Shown piece by piece: positions 1 to 8,567 of a stretch of 20,216 nt of DNA. The notes beneath the pieces were generated by a model. That model was not told the origin of the DNA. It worked only from the letters and a program-made list of their open reading frames with translations, and ran no database searches. A program made the position numbers and the translations under genes. This DNA comes from Isoetes engelmannii (Eukaryota > Streptophyta > Lycopodiopsida > Isoetales > Isoetaceae), in the NCBI GenBank assembly GCA_011763485.2, contig JAANSK020286823.1, positions 1-20,216 of the forward strand. Reading direction: 5' to 3'. The first letter of the stretch is position 1. Each line of letters starts with the position of its first letter.

Positions 1-99
1 TTCTGCTTGCATTCCTACATTGCTTTCCCAGCAAAAGCACTTCTGCCTACATTAATTTAAGATCAAACCAAATGAATTATTTTAATACCCAATGAATGT

Positions 100-185
100 A
101 CCCTGTTCTCGTCAGGGCTGAAGGAATCGAACCTCCAGGCCAAATCGGCCTCACCAGAGCCTCACCACAATGCCAAACGAATGGA
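100..185 (-). repeat. tRNA-like / SINE-like element with Pol III promoter boxes
   Basis: On the minus strand, TGGCATTGTGG (175-165) matches the A-box consensus at all but one fixed position. GGTTCGATTCC (133-123) matches the B-box consensus fully. They are separated by 31 nt, which suits an internal RNA polymerase III promoter. Just past the B box, CCCTG-7 nt-CAGGG (117-101) can form a small hairpin. No complete tRNA cloverleaf closes around the boxes, so I read this as the head of a tRNA-derived SINE or a tRNA relic rather than a working tRNA gene. Its 5' end is probably between 180 and 200, next to an A-run on the plus strand. The 3' end towards position 1 is not resolved. Confidence 0.5.
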
Positions 186-224
186 AAATCAAAGACCCAA
201 AAAAAAAAAAAAACAGAGCTCAAA

Positions 225-325
225 CGAAGGAAGATCAGAAGCCTTTTTGTTTACCTGTGATCAGAAGCCTGTTTTACAGGAAGGAAGATCAGAAACCTGT
301 TAACTCTTTTCCTTTACCTGTGATG
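225..325. repeat. Imperfect direct repeat, two units
   Basis: A segment holding AAGGAAGATCAGAAGCCT followed by TTACCTGTGAT (about 226-261) is repeated imperfectly at about 279-323. No coding content or transposon ends are evident. It lies between the tRNA-like element and the ammonium transporter fragment. Confidence 0.45.
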
Positions 326-572
326 AAGAAGAAAGAATTTTAGAAAGGGCGAAAATGGAGCTCCTGGCATTAAACTGTGGTCTGTTGATTGCACCATAGA
401 AGCTGCAGCAACGGACTATGGCATAAATTCGAAGCTAGGACCTGGGTTTTTTTCTTTTTTTTTCTTGGTTGAGCATGGGGAATGGCAGAACTGCCTGATC
501 CTGTAAAAACAAAGCTTCCCTAAGTGGCCCTAAGCTTTGGATCTAAAGAGCCAGCCAAACAGAGGCTAGAAC

Positions 573-926
573 TACACAAGCGTTCCTGGAAAGGGCTTGG
601 AGGGGGCGCAGATCCCTCTGATATATGCCGGAGATGCTTCCTTGGCTAAGAATGGAATTGCTTCTCTCCAAAGGCCATTTTTGTAAGCCCAAGCAACCCA
701 ACAGATTAAAACCGCAGCAAATACGTAGAAGGCCATGAAAGCAGAGTTGACAGCCCATTTTTGCTTCACCACACTGCCATACAAAATCAAGTGAAAATAT
801 GGTAATGGGTAGAAGCCGGAATAGCTGCTTGTTGCATAAATATTTTTGGCCTAATGCAGGCCCGGCTTTGCCCCAAAACGGCAAAAGCTTCTCTCCAAAG
901 GCTATTTTATAAGCCCAAGCAACCCA
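573..926 (-). pseudogene. AMT2-type ammonium transporter fragment, rearranged
   Basis: Two adjacent minus-strand pieces resemble the N-terminal third of AMT2-type plant ammonium transporters, which are plasma-membrane NH4+/NH3 channels. Piece A (about 926-793) reads WVAWAYKIAFGEKLLPFWGK then AGPALGQKYL. After a one-base frame change it continues QQAAIPASTHYH. Piece B (about 790-650) reads ILYGSVVKQKWAVNSAFMAF and continues through a hydrophobic membrane segment to WVAWAYK, then loses frame near MAFGEK. In intact proteins the piece B motif precedes piece A, so the order here implies a head-to-tail partial duplication. No flanking exons, start codon or remaining membrane helices are present. 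Family recognition is by recalled motif, with no search run. Confidence 0.7.
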
Positions 927-995
927 ATCGATGTACCCTAAGCGCTAACCGGCTCCCTAAGCGCTAACCTGCAAAAACCCTAAGCACTAATAGGC
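925..995. repeat. Short repeats containing CCCTAAGC(G/A)CTAA
   Basis: CCCTAAGCGCTAAC occurs twice and CCCTAAGCACTAAT once, within about 60 bp. On the minus strand this reads GCTTAGGG, which only loosely resembles the plant telomere repeat TTTAGGG. It directly adjoins the ammonium transporter fragment. Confidence 0.5.
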
Positions 996-1167
996 TCCTT
1001 CGCCATAGCCAACCTCTGCCGGATCCCTTCATCGATCATTCTCCATCCTGGCTGCTCCGCCATAGCTCTGGTCGCTCCGCCATATCCGCCATAACTTGAG
1101 AGGCATTAAAGAATTTGAAATTTGGAATAAAGAATTTGAAATAACACTAAGATTTTTTTAAATGATG

Positions 1168-1301
1168 ATTCCGTCCGACGGAATATTTCAGGAGGTGATT
1201 CCTTCCGGAAGGAATCTTTTGGACTTGATGACCCCAACATTGAGATCTACCACCTGACAGTGTCAGGTACCCCAAACGGGGTCTCTGAAACGGAATCCGT
1301 T
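1168..1301. repeat. Cluster of short perfect palindromes
   Basis: Four near-perfect inverted repeats plus a short stem lie in 134 bp. They are 1168-1184 (8-bp arms, one central base), 1197-1216 (a perfect 20-bp palindrome centred on TTCCGGAA), 1252-1268 (ACCTGACA / TGTCAGGT around one base), 1269-1282 (ACCCC / GGGGT around 4 nt) and 1289-1301 (AACGGA / TCCGTT around one base). GATTCC and GGAATC words recur among them. The stretch is GC-richer than its surroundings and no convincing ORF crosses it. Confidence 0.75.
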
Positions 1302-1349
1302 CTCGGAGGGTTGGTGATTCTGCGGGAGGGAAGAACCACGAAGGAATCA

Positions 1350-2565
1350 CTGAAACTAGGGTAAGTATCTTTCACCCTGCAAATATCATAGTCAAAAGTT
1401 AGCGCAAAGCCATAGCTTCACAGACCATTTTCAGAAATAGCAGTTCGACCTTTGAGCAAATGTTTTGCTTGGCTGGGCTTGGCGGTCATAGTCTGCTCAA
1501 ATGATAGTGGAGAATATAGCTATGCCACATCCTTCCTTATATACTCCTCACATGCAGAACAGAGAGCTATTGATCTTTGTAGAAGTCATCATCTAAAAAT
1601 ATCAAATGTAAAGGAGTGTGAAGAAAAACCTTGGGAATGTGTTTCATAGCCATGTCGTTTTACGTCGCTTTATCCTACAAAAATATTTTGAAATAACAGG
1701 AGCCACAAAATATCCAAGCTTCAGAAGATACCTTGTTCCTCACGCATTTGTTTGTTCATGAGGACTTTTTCCTCATGCATATGTTTGTCAAAAGCCAGAT
1801 AACCAGTAGCATATTATAACAATGAATGCCATTGGCCAAATAGAAATTGAATCCTACAGGGACTGTATGCATACATGTTGAACTATAGGAGCAAATAAAA
1901 CATCTTGGTTTTGGTGCATTTGCATAGATATGGCATCCTCGAGACAAACGTCCTCTATGCTAGCTTTATCCAAAAATTCCCCTTGAGTCTCCATAAACTT
2001 TCGAAATCGATATTATCCTACCTGATGGATGATCACGAGCAGTTCTATCGCTCCCATTTCTTTGCCCGATCACCATCGTTATACAGCTACCAACCATGAG
2101 GATATGGCCATTCCAGTTACAAAAATCACAATGGTACAAAGACGGAGCTTGGGATACTAAGCCAGAAATGGTGATTTTCAGACTAAGAACTGGACGCCAA
2201 TATGCCAAAACTTGAAAGCAAAGGTGAAGAGCTCGGATCATCCATCCTATCAGTCGCCATAGCCACGGTTGCCATAGCCATGGAAATAGGCAATAAAAGC
2301 ACGACGGACAAACAAAATTCAAAATCTGGAACAAAATGCATACAATCAAAATACTCCTGCAAGGGGGAGAAGGAACGCCATGCGGCGTAACATGCGGCGT
2401 TCTAGCACAATTACCAACACCCTCACAAAATAATAAAGAAGATATACTTACAAGTTTTCAAACTTACAAAAATGTGCATTTCGTACGAGTTTGCACCTTT
2501 GAAATTGTATAGAAATACCGAATACGTATAAAGAGTGAGAGGGAAAATTTAAGTAGAGGGAGAAA
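1350..2565. other. Region without recognised gene, upstream of the SKA3-like gene
   Basis: AT-rich sequence with only short chance ORFs in six frames, none resembling a known family. It must include the promoter and 5' leader of the gene starting at 2566. A TATAAAG at about 2527-2533 lies close to the ATG, but it would imply a very short leader, so I do not call it a TATA box. A repeated word CATGCGGCGT occurs at about 2379-2402. Confidence 0.4.
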
Positions 2566-4728
2566 ATGGAGATGGCCGATCGATGTCCTGCCATGGCGGC
2601 TGCATTTTGTTCTGACCTCAAGACCTTCTGCTCGCGTCTGGAGTCGTCATGCAAAGCTCTACACAGAGCTTGCCAGATGCCTGCAGATCCCAACTCCGGT
2701 AATTTTTCTGTGATCTCTTCAGTTGTGTTTTTCCTTCCTTACAGACTGAGACCCTCACGTTTATTTCCAGGTGAGAAAACAGCTGCTTTTGTTCAAAAGC
2801 TGAATGATAAAATCGTATCTCTTACTAATGATATAGACATTATAAAGTCTATGAGTATTTGCACTTTGCCTTTTGAAGATCTTATAAGCCATGCTACAGA
2901 CCTGTTCAAGCAGAATGAGAAGGATATTGAGCTTTTGGAGACAGAACTTCAGCGTTATGGCTATGCTCCAGGTATTGTTGGGTCAGGGCATTGCATTCAT
3001 CCAACTTCATCCTAGAATGCCCACAAATAAGCTGATCACATTTTATACCCTAAATAGGTAGCTTTGTAGAAAAAGCAGCAGCAGCACGTGAAGAGGAACG
3101 CAATGCGGCAAATGACAGAAGTCAGGTGGATAATAACAGAACTATGCTGAAGGGAACTTATTCGAATGTCTCCAGACCTACATCAGTGTTGTCAATGCCA
3201 AATCACATCGAGGATGTTTCTCCTTTAAGGTCAACAGTTGATGGATGTCAAGTTCCAGATGCAGACAGTTTGTATCTTGTAACTTCTCGATGTCTCCAAG
3301 TAGTTCAGTTTTACTTTATTTTCTGGCAATTTCCTTGACAAAGAGGTAGATTTTTGGAGTCTCTGAATTTGGCAGACATTGGACTATCTGCATCAAGCCT
3401 TGCAGCTTTATCCAATGAAGGCAAGTAGTACAATTATGTCCTTTTACACGCCCATTTAAAATTTGAGGCTTAAGTTTACATCTCTGGTGTTTTATGCTTG
3501 TTACAGGATCTCTGCTAACGCCACCTGAACTTCGGGCTGCAGACCCTGTGCTGTCTTCAATAAAGCAACCAAGGTATTTTATATCTTTGTGTTTATTGAT
3601 TATGGTTGAAATGCATACATTAAAACTTCAAATAGTTCGCCATAAAAGAAAACTGATGGGAGAAAATGCTCTGCAGCTTGTGCATGAGAGAAGAGTTCCA
3701 TCACATGTCTGAATTTGGACAATCTGCATCTTCAAGATTGCAGGATAATGCTGTAAGAGTGCAATCACATGTGAACCTAGAAATAAATGGTAAATTACCA
3801 AGATATTTGTTATGTCAAGTTTAAAGGTATATGCCACTAATAAACTATGATTGACATAGCAAGCAGCTGCAATAATAGCCTGCAGCAAGTGGCGAATGAA
3901 GAATTTTCAAGCCTCCCTTCTTGGCTGAAGTGGCAGGTCACCTTGGAGGTAAAAAGCTATGAACTATGTTTAGGTTTGTGGTTCATGGGATGATTGTAGC
4001 CTTTGAGGTATAGTGGTAGTCGCAGACTCATAGTACAGTTCTAGGCTGCCCTGTCTCAGTTATAAGGTCCAATTCATCAGTCAGATTGCACAGAAAGCTG
4101 TGTAAGTTTTGAATGCACAAAGTTTGGATTCACAGAGTAGAGGAGGAAAGATTTGTAGCGACTCAACAAATAAAGCTCAGTTCTCTGTGTCTCTCAAGTT
4201 GTAGTTTTAATGAGCAAGTAAAGATGGTAAAGATTGACAGGTTTGAAGCTTGTAACAATATGATCCATTATTGTTTGTCAAGAGTGCCTTGCTTTCCTAA
4301 GCGAATATAAAAATATATGCACGTTATATTACATACACGGGACGAGGGTTATACTGTTTCAGATTGATGCTAGTAAAATCTTGTAATTTTACAGTGTATT
4401 TGATGGCATTTTATTGTCACCATAAAATGTCGCAACAAGTATAGAGAGAGATTTGTATGTGCTTACGAACTTATTTTTTAAGTTGTATAAAAATCATCTG
4501 AGGCATATTGTTTCTCTTCAGGACTTAAATAATTTTGTTGCTTCGATAAGTTCTCATCTCTACATGGATGAAACTGGTCTCTTAATGCTGAAGGACGAGG
4601 ATATTGCTTCAATGGCATATGGTAGAGATGCCTTCTTCTGGAGTGTACGCCAGTTATTATTGCAGTTGTATGACCCTCCTATTGTGTTGCAGCTGAACAG
4701 ACCAAAAAGGCCTCGTTACTTATTCTAG
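2566..4728 (+). CDS. SKA3: SKA3-like kinetochore/spindle-associated protein, 8 exons, 366 aa
   Basis: Predicted exons: 2566-2698, 2771-2971, 3058-3271, 3344-3420, 3507-3573, 3677-3789, 3860-3948, 4522-4728. Every junction keeps phase and the sum is 367 codons including TAG. SKA3 is a subunit of the SKA complex, which helps kinetochores hold depolymerising microtubule ends in mitosis. Residues 14-42 (FCSDLKTFCSRLESSCKALH and on) and the helical stretch to YGYAP (107-111) match the SKA3 N-terminus, where the human protein has FCGKLRSLASTL and ends the same helix with KYGYSP. A middle TPPEL motif (213-217) resembles the human TPPEV motif. EEFSSLPSWLKW (282-293) followed by DLNNFV resembles the plant SKA3 C-terminal block. 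The first ATG (2566) is chosen; MADR two codons later is possible. Intron 4 (3421-3506) starts GC. Intron 7 (3949-4521) is the longest. The exon 3/4 junction is the least certain, as other donors exist. Assignment is from recalled homologues. Confidence 0.75.
3990..4080 (+). repeat. Possible decayed tRNA-derived SINE inside intron 7
   Basis: AGGTATAGTGG matches the Pol III A box at all but one fixed position. About 49 nt further on, GGTCCAATTCA is a degraded B box (8 of 11). The position within a long intron is typical of SINE insertions. Without a second copy or target duplication this is a weak call. Confidence 0.25.
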
Positions 4729-5985
4729 TGCGACTGCAAATGCTTGAAATTGCACATGTGGACGGAGAAAAGGTTTACCGTGTAAGCAAGGCAAAAACCT
4801 CCCAAGTGAAGACACCATGCTTGGAAAAGGAATGACGAACGTACTTCATCAAAGGCTGGTAAGTGCCTCACATTACAACATATAAGGGGGGCATTATGTG
4901 GCACTAAAGCCCTGTAGGTCCCTTTCAGCTCTTAAAGATATCTGCGAAGACTGAAACACAAAGCTTTTGAAAAGAATCCTGTTTCCAACTATTACGCAAC
5001 CATACGAGTCAGCCACTATGCTTTCATGACAAAATGCAGGTACAATTTTATCTAATGGACAAGTGCCCACTAAGGCTGCCAATAGAATATCTGACCAGGA
5101 TGGCATATAGTACTGGAGTTTTTTCAACTATAACCATAACTATACAAGCTCTCTAACTCTAGTATTTCAGGATATCTCGGTTAAACGCATTAGAGTTACG
5201 AGAGTATGTTCATACTAGACGTTCTCACCTATGGCTGTCTTATATGTAAAGCCAATAAGCAACACCTTGTGGCTGATCCGAGATCATTTGCATTCTAGCA
5301 TTAAATTTTATGATTAAGCAACTGGCTATGACGTGCTCTTCAATGTTACCTATGTTTGTTATGGCAGCTCCCTATGGGATTTGAAACATGACTGTTCATA
5401 AAATGGCCTTGTAGGCTCATAACTTTAACTCGCTTGCCATGCTATGATTAGGGTCAGTCCAAATCCCTTGTTCGAGCCTTAAAACTCAAGAGAAATTACT
5501 CAATGTAGTTACATATTATACTTTTATGTAGTTGTCATCATAACCCTTTTACTACTTAATGCAAGCATAGATAAACAAATTGTGAATTGTGGTTACTTTA
5601 GATTCAGCTGAAGATTTTATTGTAAGGTATCCTTTCACCAAGCTCTAACTATGCAAAATAATCTAATTTGTCAATTTTTGCCACCGTCAAACTCTTACCA
5701 GTCTTTATCATGGTGCATAGATGAAGCTCTGGAGGTTGTATTGAGATGGAATCATGCCACTATAATTTTCTTCAATTATATGTTTCGTCTTGCATAGATC
5801 AATAGCTAGTTTAGATTGAGATTGGAGTTAGATCTTGTATCATGAATTTTGATGATTGGTTATATTGTAATTCTTCATAAACCATAAAATATTTTCAACA
5901 TACATCCGAGCTAGAAATTTTTAATGCTGCCCTCACCAAACAATCCTCCAAAACTTTTTGTTGCATTTTAGAAAGCGCAAAACAA
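4729..5985. other. Region without recognised gene, downstream of the SKA3-like gene
   Basis: AT-rich sequence, probably starting with the 3' UTR of the SKA3-like gene. No clear AATAAA signal is seen close after the stop. A hairpin-capable pair TAACTCTA (5154-5161) and TAGAGTTA (5191-5198) is present. TTGTTCGAGCC near 5470 loosely resembles a tRNA B box, but no convincing A box pairs with it. No coding family was recognised. Confidence 0.4.
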
Positions 5986-5988
5986 TGC

Positions 5989-5989
<1 letters not shown>

Positions 5990-6043
<54 letters not shown>

Positions 6044-6073
6044 AGAGGGACATATGAGAGAGAGAGAGAGAGA
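5990..6073. repeat. (GA)n microsatellite
   Basis: An uninterrupted GA tract at 5991-6038 (24 units), followed by short interrupted GA runs to about 6072. The Ser-Leu repeat read on the minus strand is an artefact of this tract, not a protein. Confidence 0.97.
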
Positions 6074-7190
6074 ATGAACAAGGCGGTAGGTAGAGAAGGA
6101 ATGCTAGAAAATTTCCATCCTTAGATCTCAAAAAATACACCCTTAGAACAAAATGCCACCCTTGCTTTCCAAAGTGCAAACCAAAGAAATGAATGGGGAA
6201 CAAAACCATATTGACTTAAAATAAAAACAACGAGTCAACATTAGCATATATAATGTTACTTGCGTAAGATGTAACAAGAGCTTACAATAAAAGGACCACC
6301 CTTGGATGGTCTTACTAAGGGACCACCCTTGGCCTCTAAAACCAACATCCTCAAGCAACATGGTGGGAACCATTGTAACTAATGCTATAGATTTTTGGGA
6401 AACAAGGAGGCCAAAGCACCCGCATTGTTTCAATCAACACTTCTCAATCAACATCTTATTCACTACAAAACAAAAACACCATAAGATGGAAATAGTTTCA
6501 TCAATCAATTTTGGGAAACATGGAGGAGGCAAAGGGGGCCTACTTTAGCCATTTGTCTAGTTGCCCATTCTTCTACCTTAAATCACATAGCCCAGGAAAC
6601 CTTTCCAATCAACTCATTAATTGTCCATGACCCATTAAAGTCTACAAACAAAACCAACATGGTCCAAACTACTAGACCAATTGACTTGAATTGAGCTTTA
6701 ACACGGAAATCGAGTAGTTACAATGTATACATTTATAAAATATAAATACATAACGTAAATTCTTCTACTTTGCACATAAACTTTGGTTAGCTGAATCTTT
6801 TGTTTTAGCTCAACATACAATACAGAAGTCGGGTCCCTATTTTTTCTTGACGACCACTCTTCTGTTGACACCGTGGCAGCAACCAATAACACGGAATGGA
6901 ACTTGGCTTCACCCATTCTGCTCGACCGGCTACCCAAGTTAGTTTTTTAGGTTTAGGGTTCATCTAGCTCTGCCGCCGCTCTGCCGCTTGCGGCTCTACC
7001 ACTTTAAGTTCGCTCTGTTCGCTTGCAAGGTCTTCGTTGTTCAAGGTCTGTTCTTTGCAGAAGATTCTAAGTTTCTTTGCAGATCTACAGGGACTCTTTT
7101 GAGCAAAAGATTTTAAGTTTCGTTTTACAGGACCTGAAGTTGTTCGTTGCATCTGAAGCTTCCTGGATCTGCAGGAAAAAAGGTCCCCAA
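6074..7190. other. Region without recognised gene
   Basis: No coding family was recognised. GGACCACCCTTGG occurs twice (about 6292-6304 and 6320-6332), and a TTTTGGGAAACA block occurs twice (near 6392 and 6510), which suggests old internal duplications. From about 6945 the composition changes: a telo-box-like GTTTAGGGTT (about 6951-6960) is followed by CTCTGCCGCCGCTCTGCCGC and pyrimidine-rich sequence. That style is found in plant 5' leaders, or in the body of a small transposon ending at the inverted repeat at 7204-7317. Confidence 0.4.
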
Positions 7191-7203
7191 CTTCTATATT
7201 GTA

Positions 7204-7317
7204 GGGGAATGGACGTTGAGGCCTCCATTCTGATTTCCAGGTGACCCGCTCCCAGTTACCACCAATCGAGGGACCCCACCTGAAAGCCCGAAATGGAGGC
7301 CCCAACCTCCATTCCCC
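7204..7317. mobile_element. MITE-like inverted-repeat element, 114 bp
   Basis: The left arm 7204-7229 and right arm 7292-7317 are inverted repeats of 26 nt with 24 matches. They begin GGGGAATGGA and end in TCCATTCCCC. Both arms are flanked outside by TA (7202-7203 and 7318-7319), a possible two-base target duplication. The 62-bp centre has no coding capacity. The superfamily is not clear: TA duplication suggests Tc1/mariner-type mobilisation, while GGG-type ends can also occur in PIF/Harbinger MITEs. It could also be the foldback end of a longer element extending to about 6945. Confidence 0.65.
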
Positions 7318-7329
7318 TATACAAATATC

Positions 7330-8567
7330 AGGTATAACAATTCGTTATACCAAAGATAAAGATAAAGGATAGTTAGTTGGATAAATAGCTAGAGAGAACA
7401 AAACTTGGGAAGCTTGTGGATCATAATTTGGAGGAAATCCAATGAAAATAAGCCTAAGTGTGATCATCTCAAGGATGTGAGGGTGACCTCACACCTTCAA
7501 CCCGTCAATCCACTCATGTCATGATCTGTGGCGATATTTGGAAGCTGAAGGCAGTGAGTGACCTGTGTGCCACAATTGTTCATGGAGCTGCACCTAACCT
7601 GTGTGCCACAATTGTTCATGGAGCTGCACCTAACCTTGGACGGTGACCATGAGACTAGGGCCCATGGGACCATGCTGAAAAAGCTACTAGACTTGGTCAA
7701 CCCAACTCACAGAATCATTTGGATCAAGTTGCTTCAATTCTTTACACATTACAAATTTTCTATAAGCTCGTTTGGACAAGCAAACTTCATTATTAAACAT
7801 AACATGAGTTTTGCCAACTAAGTGCAACTTGTCAATTTTGGAAGCAACCCCAAAAGTTGCTCTTTCACACTAAACGAAACGATATATAAAATTGTTCCAC
7901 ATCACTTGTTATTGTTATGAAGTGGCCCATCCATAGTAGTCAAGGTTAGATGGATGATTTGACAAATTAAGTACAACTACTTGTCCAAATCATTGATCAC
8001 AACAGTCATTGATTTTTCGATCTATTTAAAGTTTTGGCACACTATTCCAAACTAATCAATCAGTATAGAAAAAAATAGTTGGTTCACAAACAACCAAACT
8101 CCAATAAAAAGCCACAAGCATAGGCATGGACAGCACTAACAAAAAAGAAAAAGAATATTTCCTTATCAGCAAGGGTAACAACCCATTAGAAAAAGACGAG
8201 TAGCCTGGGCTACAATCAGCATCTATACCAAACAAAACCATCTCGAAAAAAAGGATGGCCATGGCTTTATCAAACGGTCATGTGAATTTACAGCTCTGTG
8301 TTGAATAAAGCAGGCATCAAATAGTATAGCAGTAAAAGCAACTCCTCTTCCTCAAAGGATACTCTTCTTACCCTTCCTAAATGATCTAATAAACAGGAAG
8401 AATCTCTCACCCGGTTTGCCATCAATTGCTGACCAGATTCAGTTTTACTACAACTTCCATATGTACAAAATCAGTTCCATTAACAGTGCAATGATGCAGG
8501 TTGTTTCCTTTTTTTTGCACCTGTTCATCATGCCCTGTTCATGGTTTTTGTCTCTTTGCTTCTTCAT
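7330..8567. other. Region without recognised gene, contains a tandem duplication
   Basis: No coding family was recognised. It contains the 36-bp tandem duplication at 7561-7632. The right part (roughly 8270-8567) must hold the 3' UTR of the minus-strand glycosylase gene. I see no clear minus-strand AATAAA. Confidence 0.4.
7561..7636. repeat. Perfect 36-bp tandem duplication
   Basis: The unit starting ACCTGTGTGCCACAATTGTT occupies 7561-7596 and 7597-7632, with four bases of a third unit following. The copies are identical, so the duplication is recent or the tract is being homogenised. The unit is a multiple of three, which creates a repeated peptide in an otherwise unsupported ORF. Confidence 0.95.

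Noticed and set aside
925-995. Interstitial telomere repeat
   Set aside because: The units read GCTTAGGG with irregular spacing and do not form TTTAGGG arrays.
1452-1649. 65-residue ORF on the plus strand
   Set aside because: The start is TTG rather than ATG, and no motif, intron signal or homologue is recognised.
2254-2280. Shared GCCATAGCCACGG word at 2255, 10125 and near 13909
   Set aside because: It is short, in unrelated contexts (one is the glycosylase start region), and the flanks do not align.
1966-2349. 127-residue minus-strand ORF with CDFCNWNGH, resembling a zinc knuckle
   Set aside because: Only two Cys and one His fit, the remainder matches no family, and no associated element was found.
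5400-5480. tRNA B-box-like TTGTTCGAGCC
   Set aside because: The A-box candidate is poor and the spacing is too long to support a Pol III unit.
5988-6209. Minus-strand ORF with a long Ser-Leu repeat
   Set aside because: It is the translation of the GA microsatellite and has no other protein-like content.
7558-7821. ORF with a repeated 12-residue peptide
   Set aside because: It results from the in-frame 36-bp tandem duplication; flanking residues show no known family.
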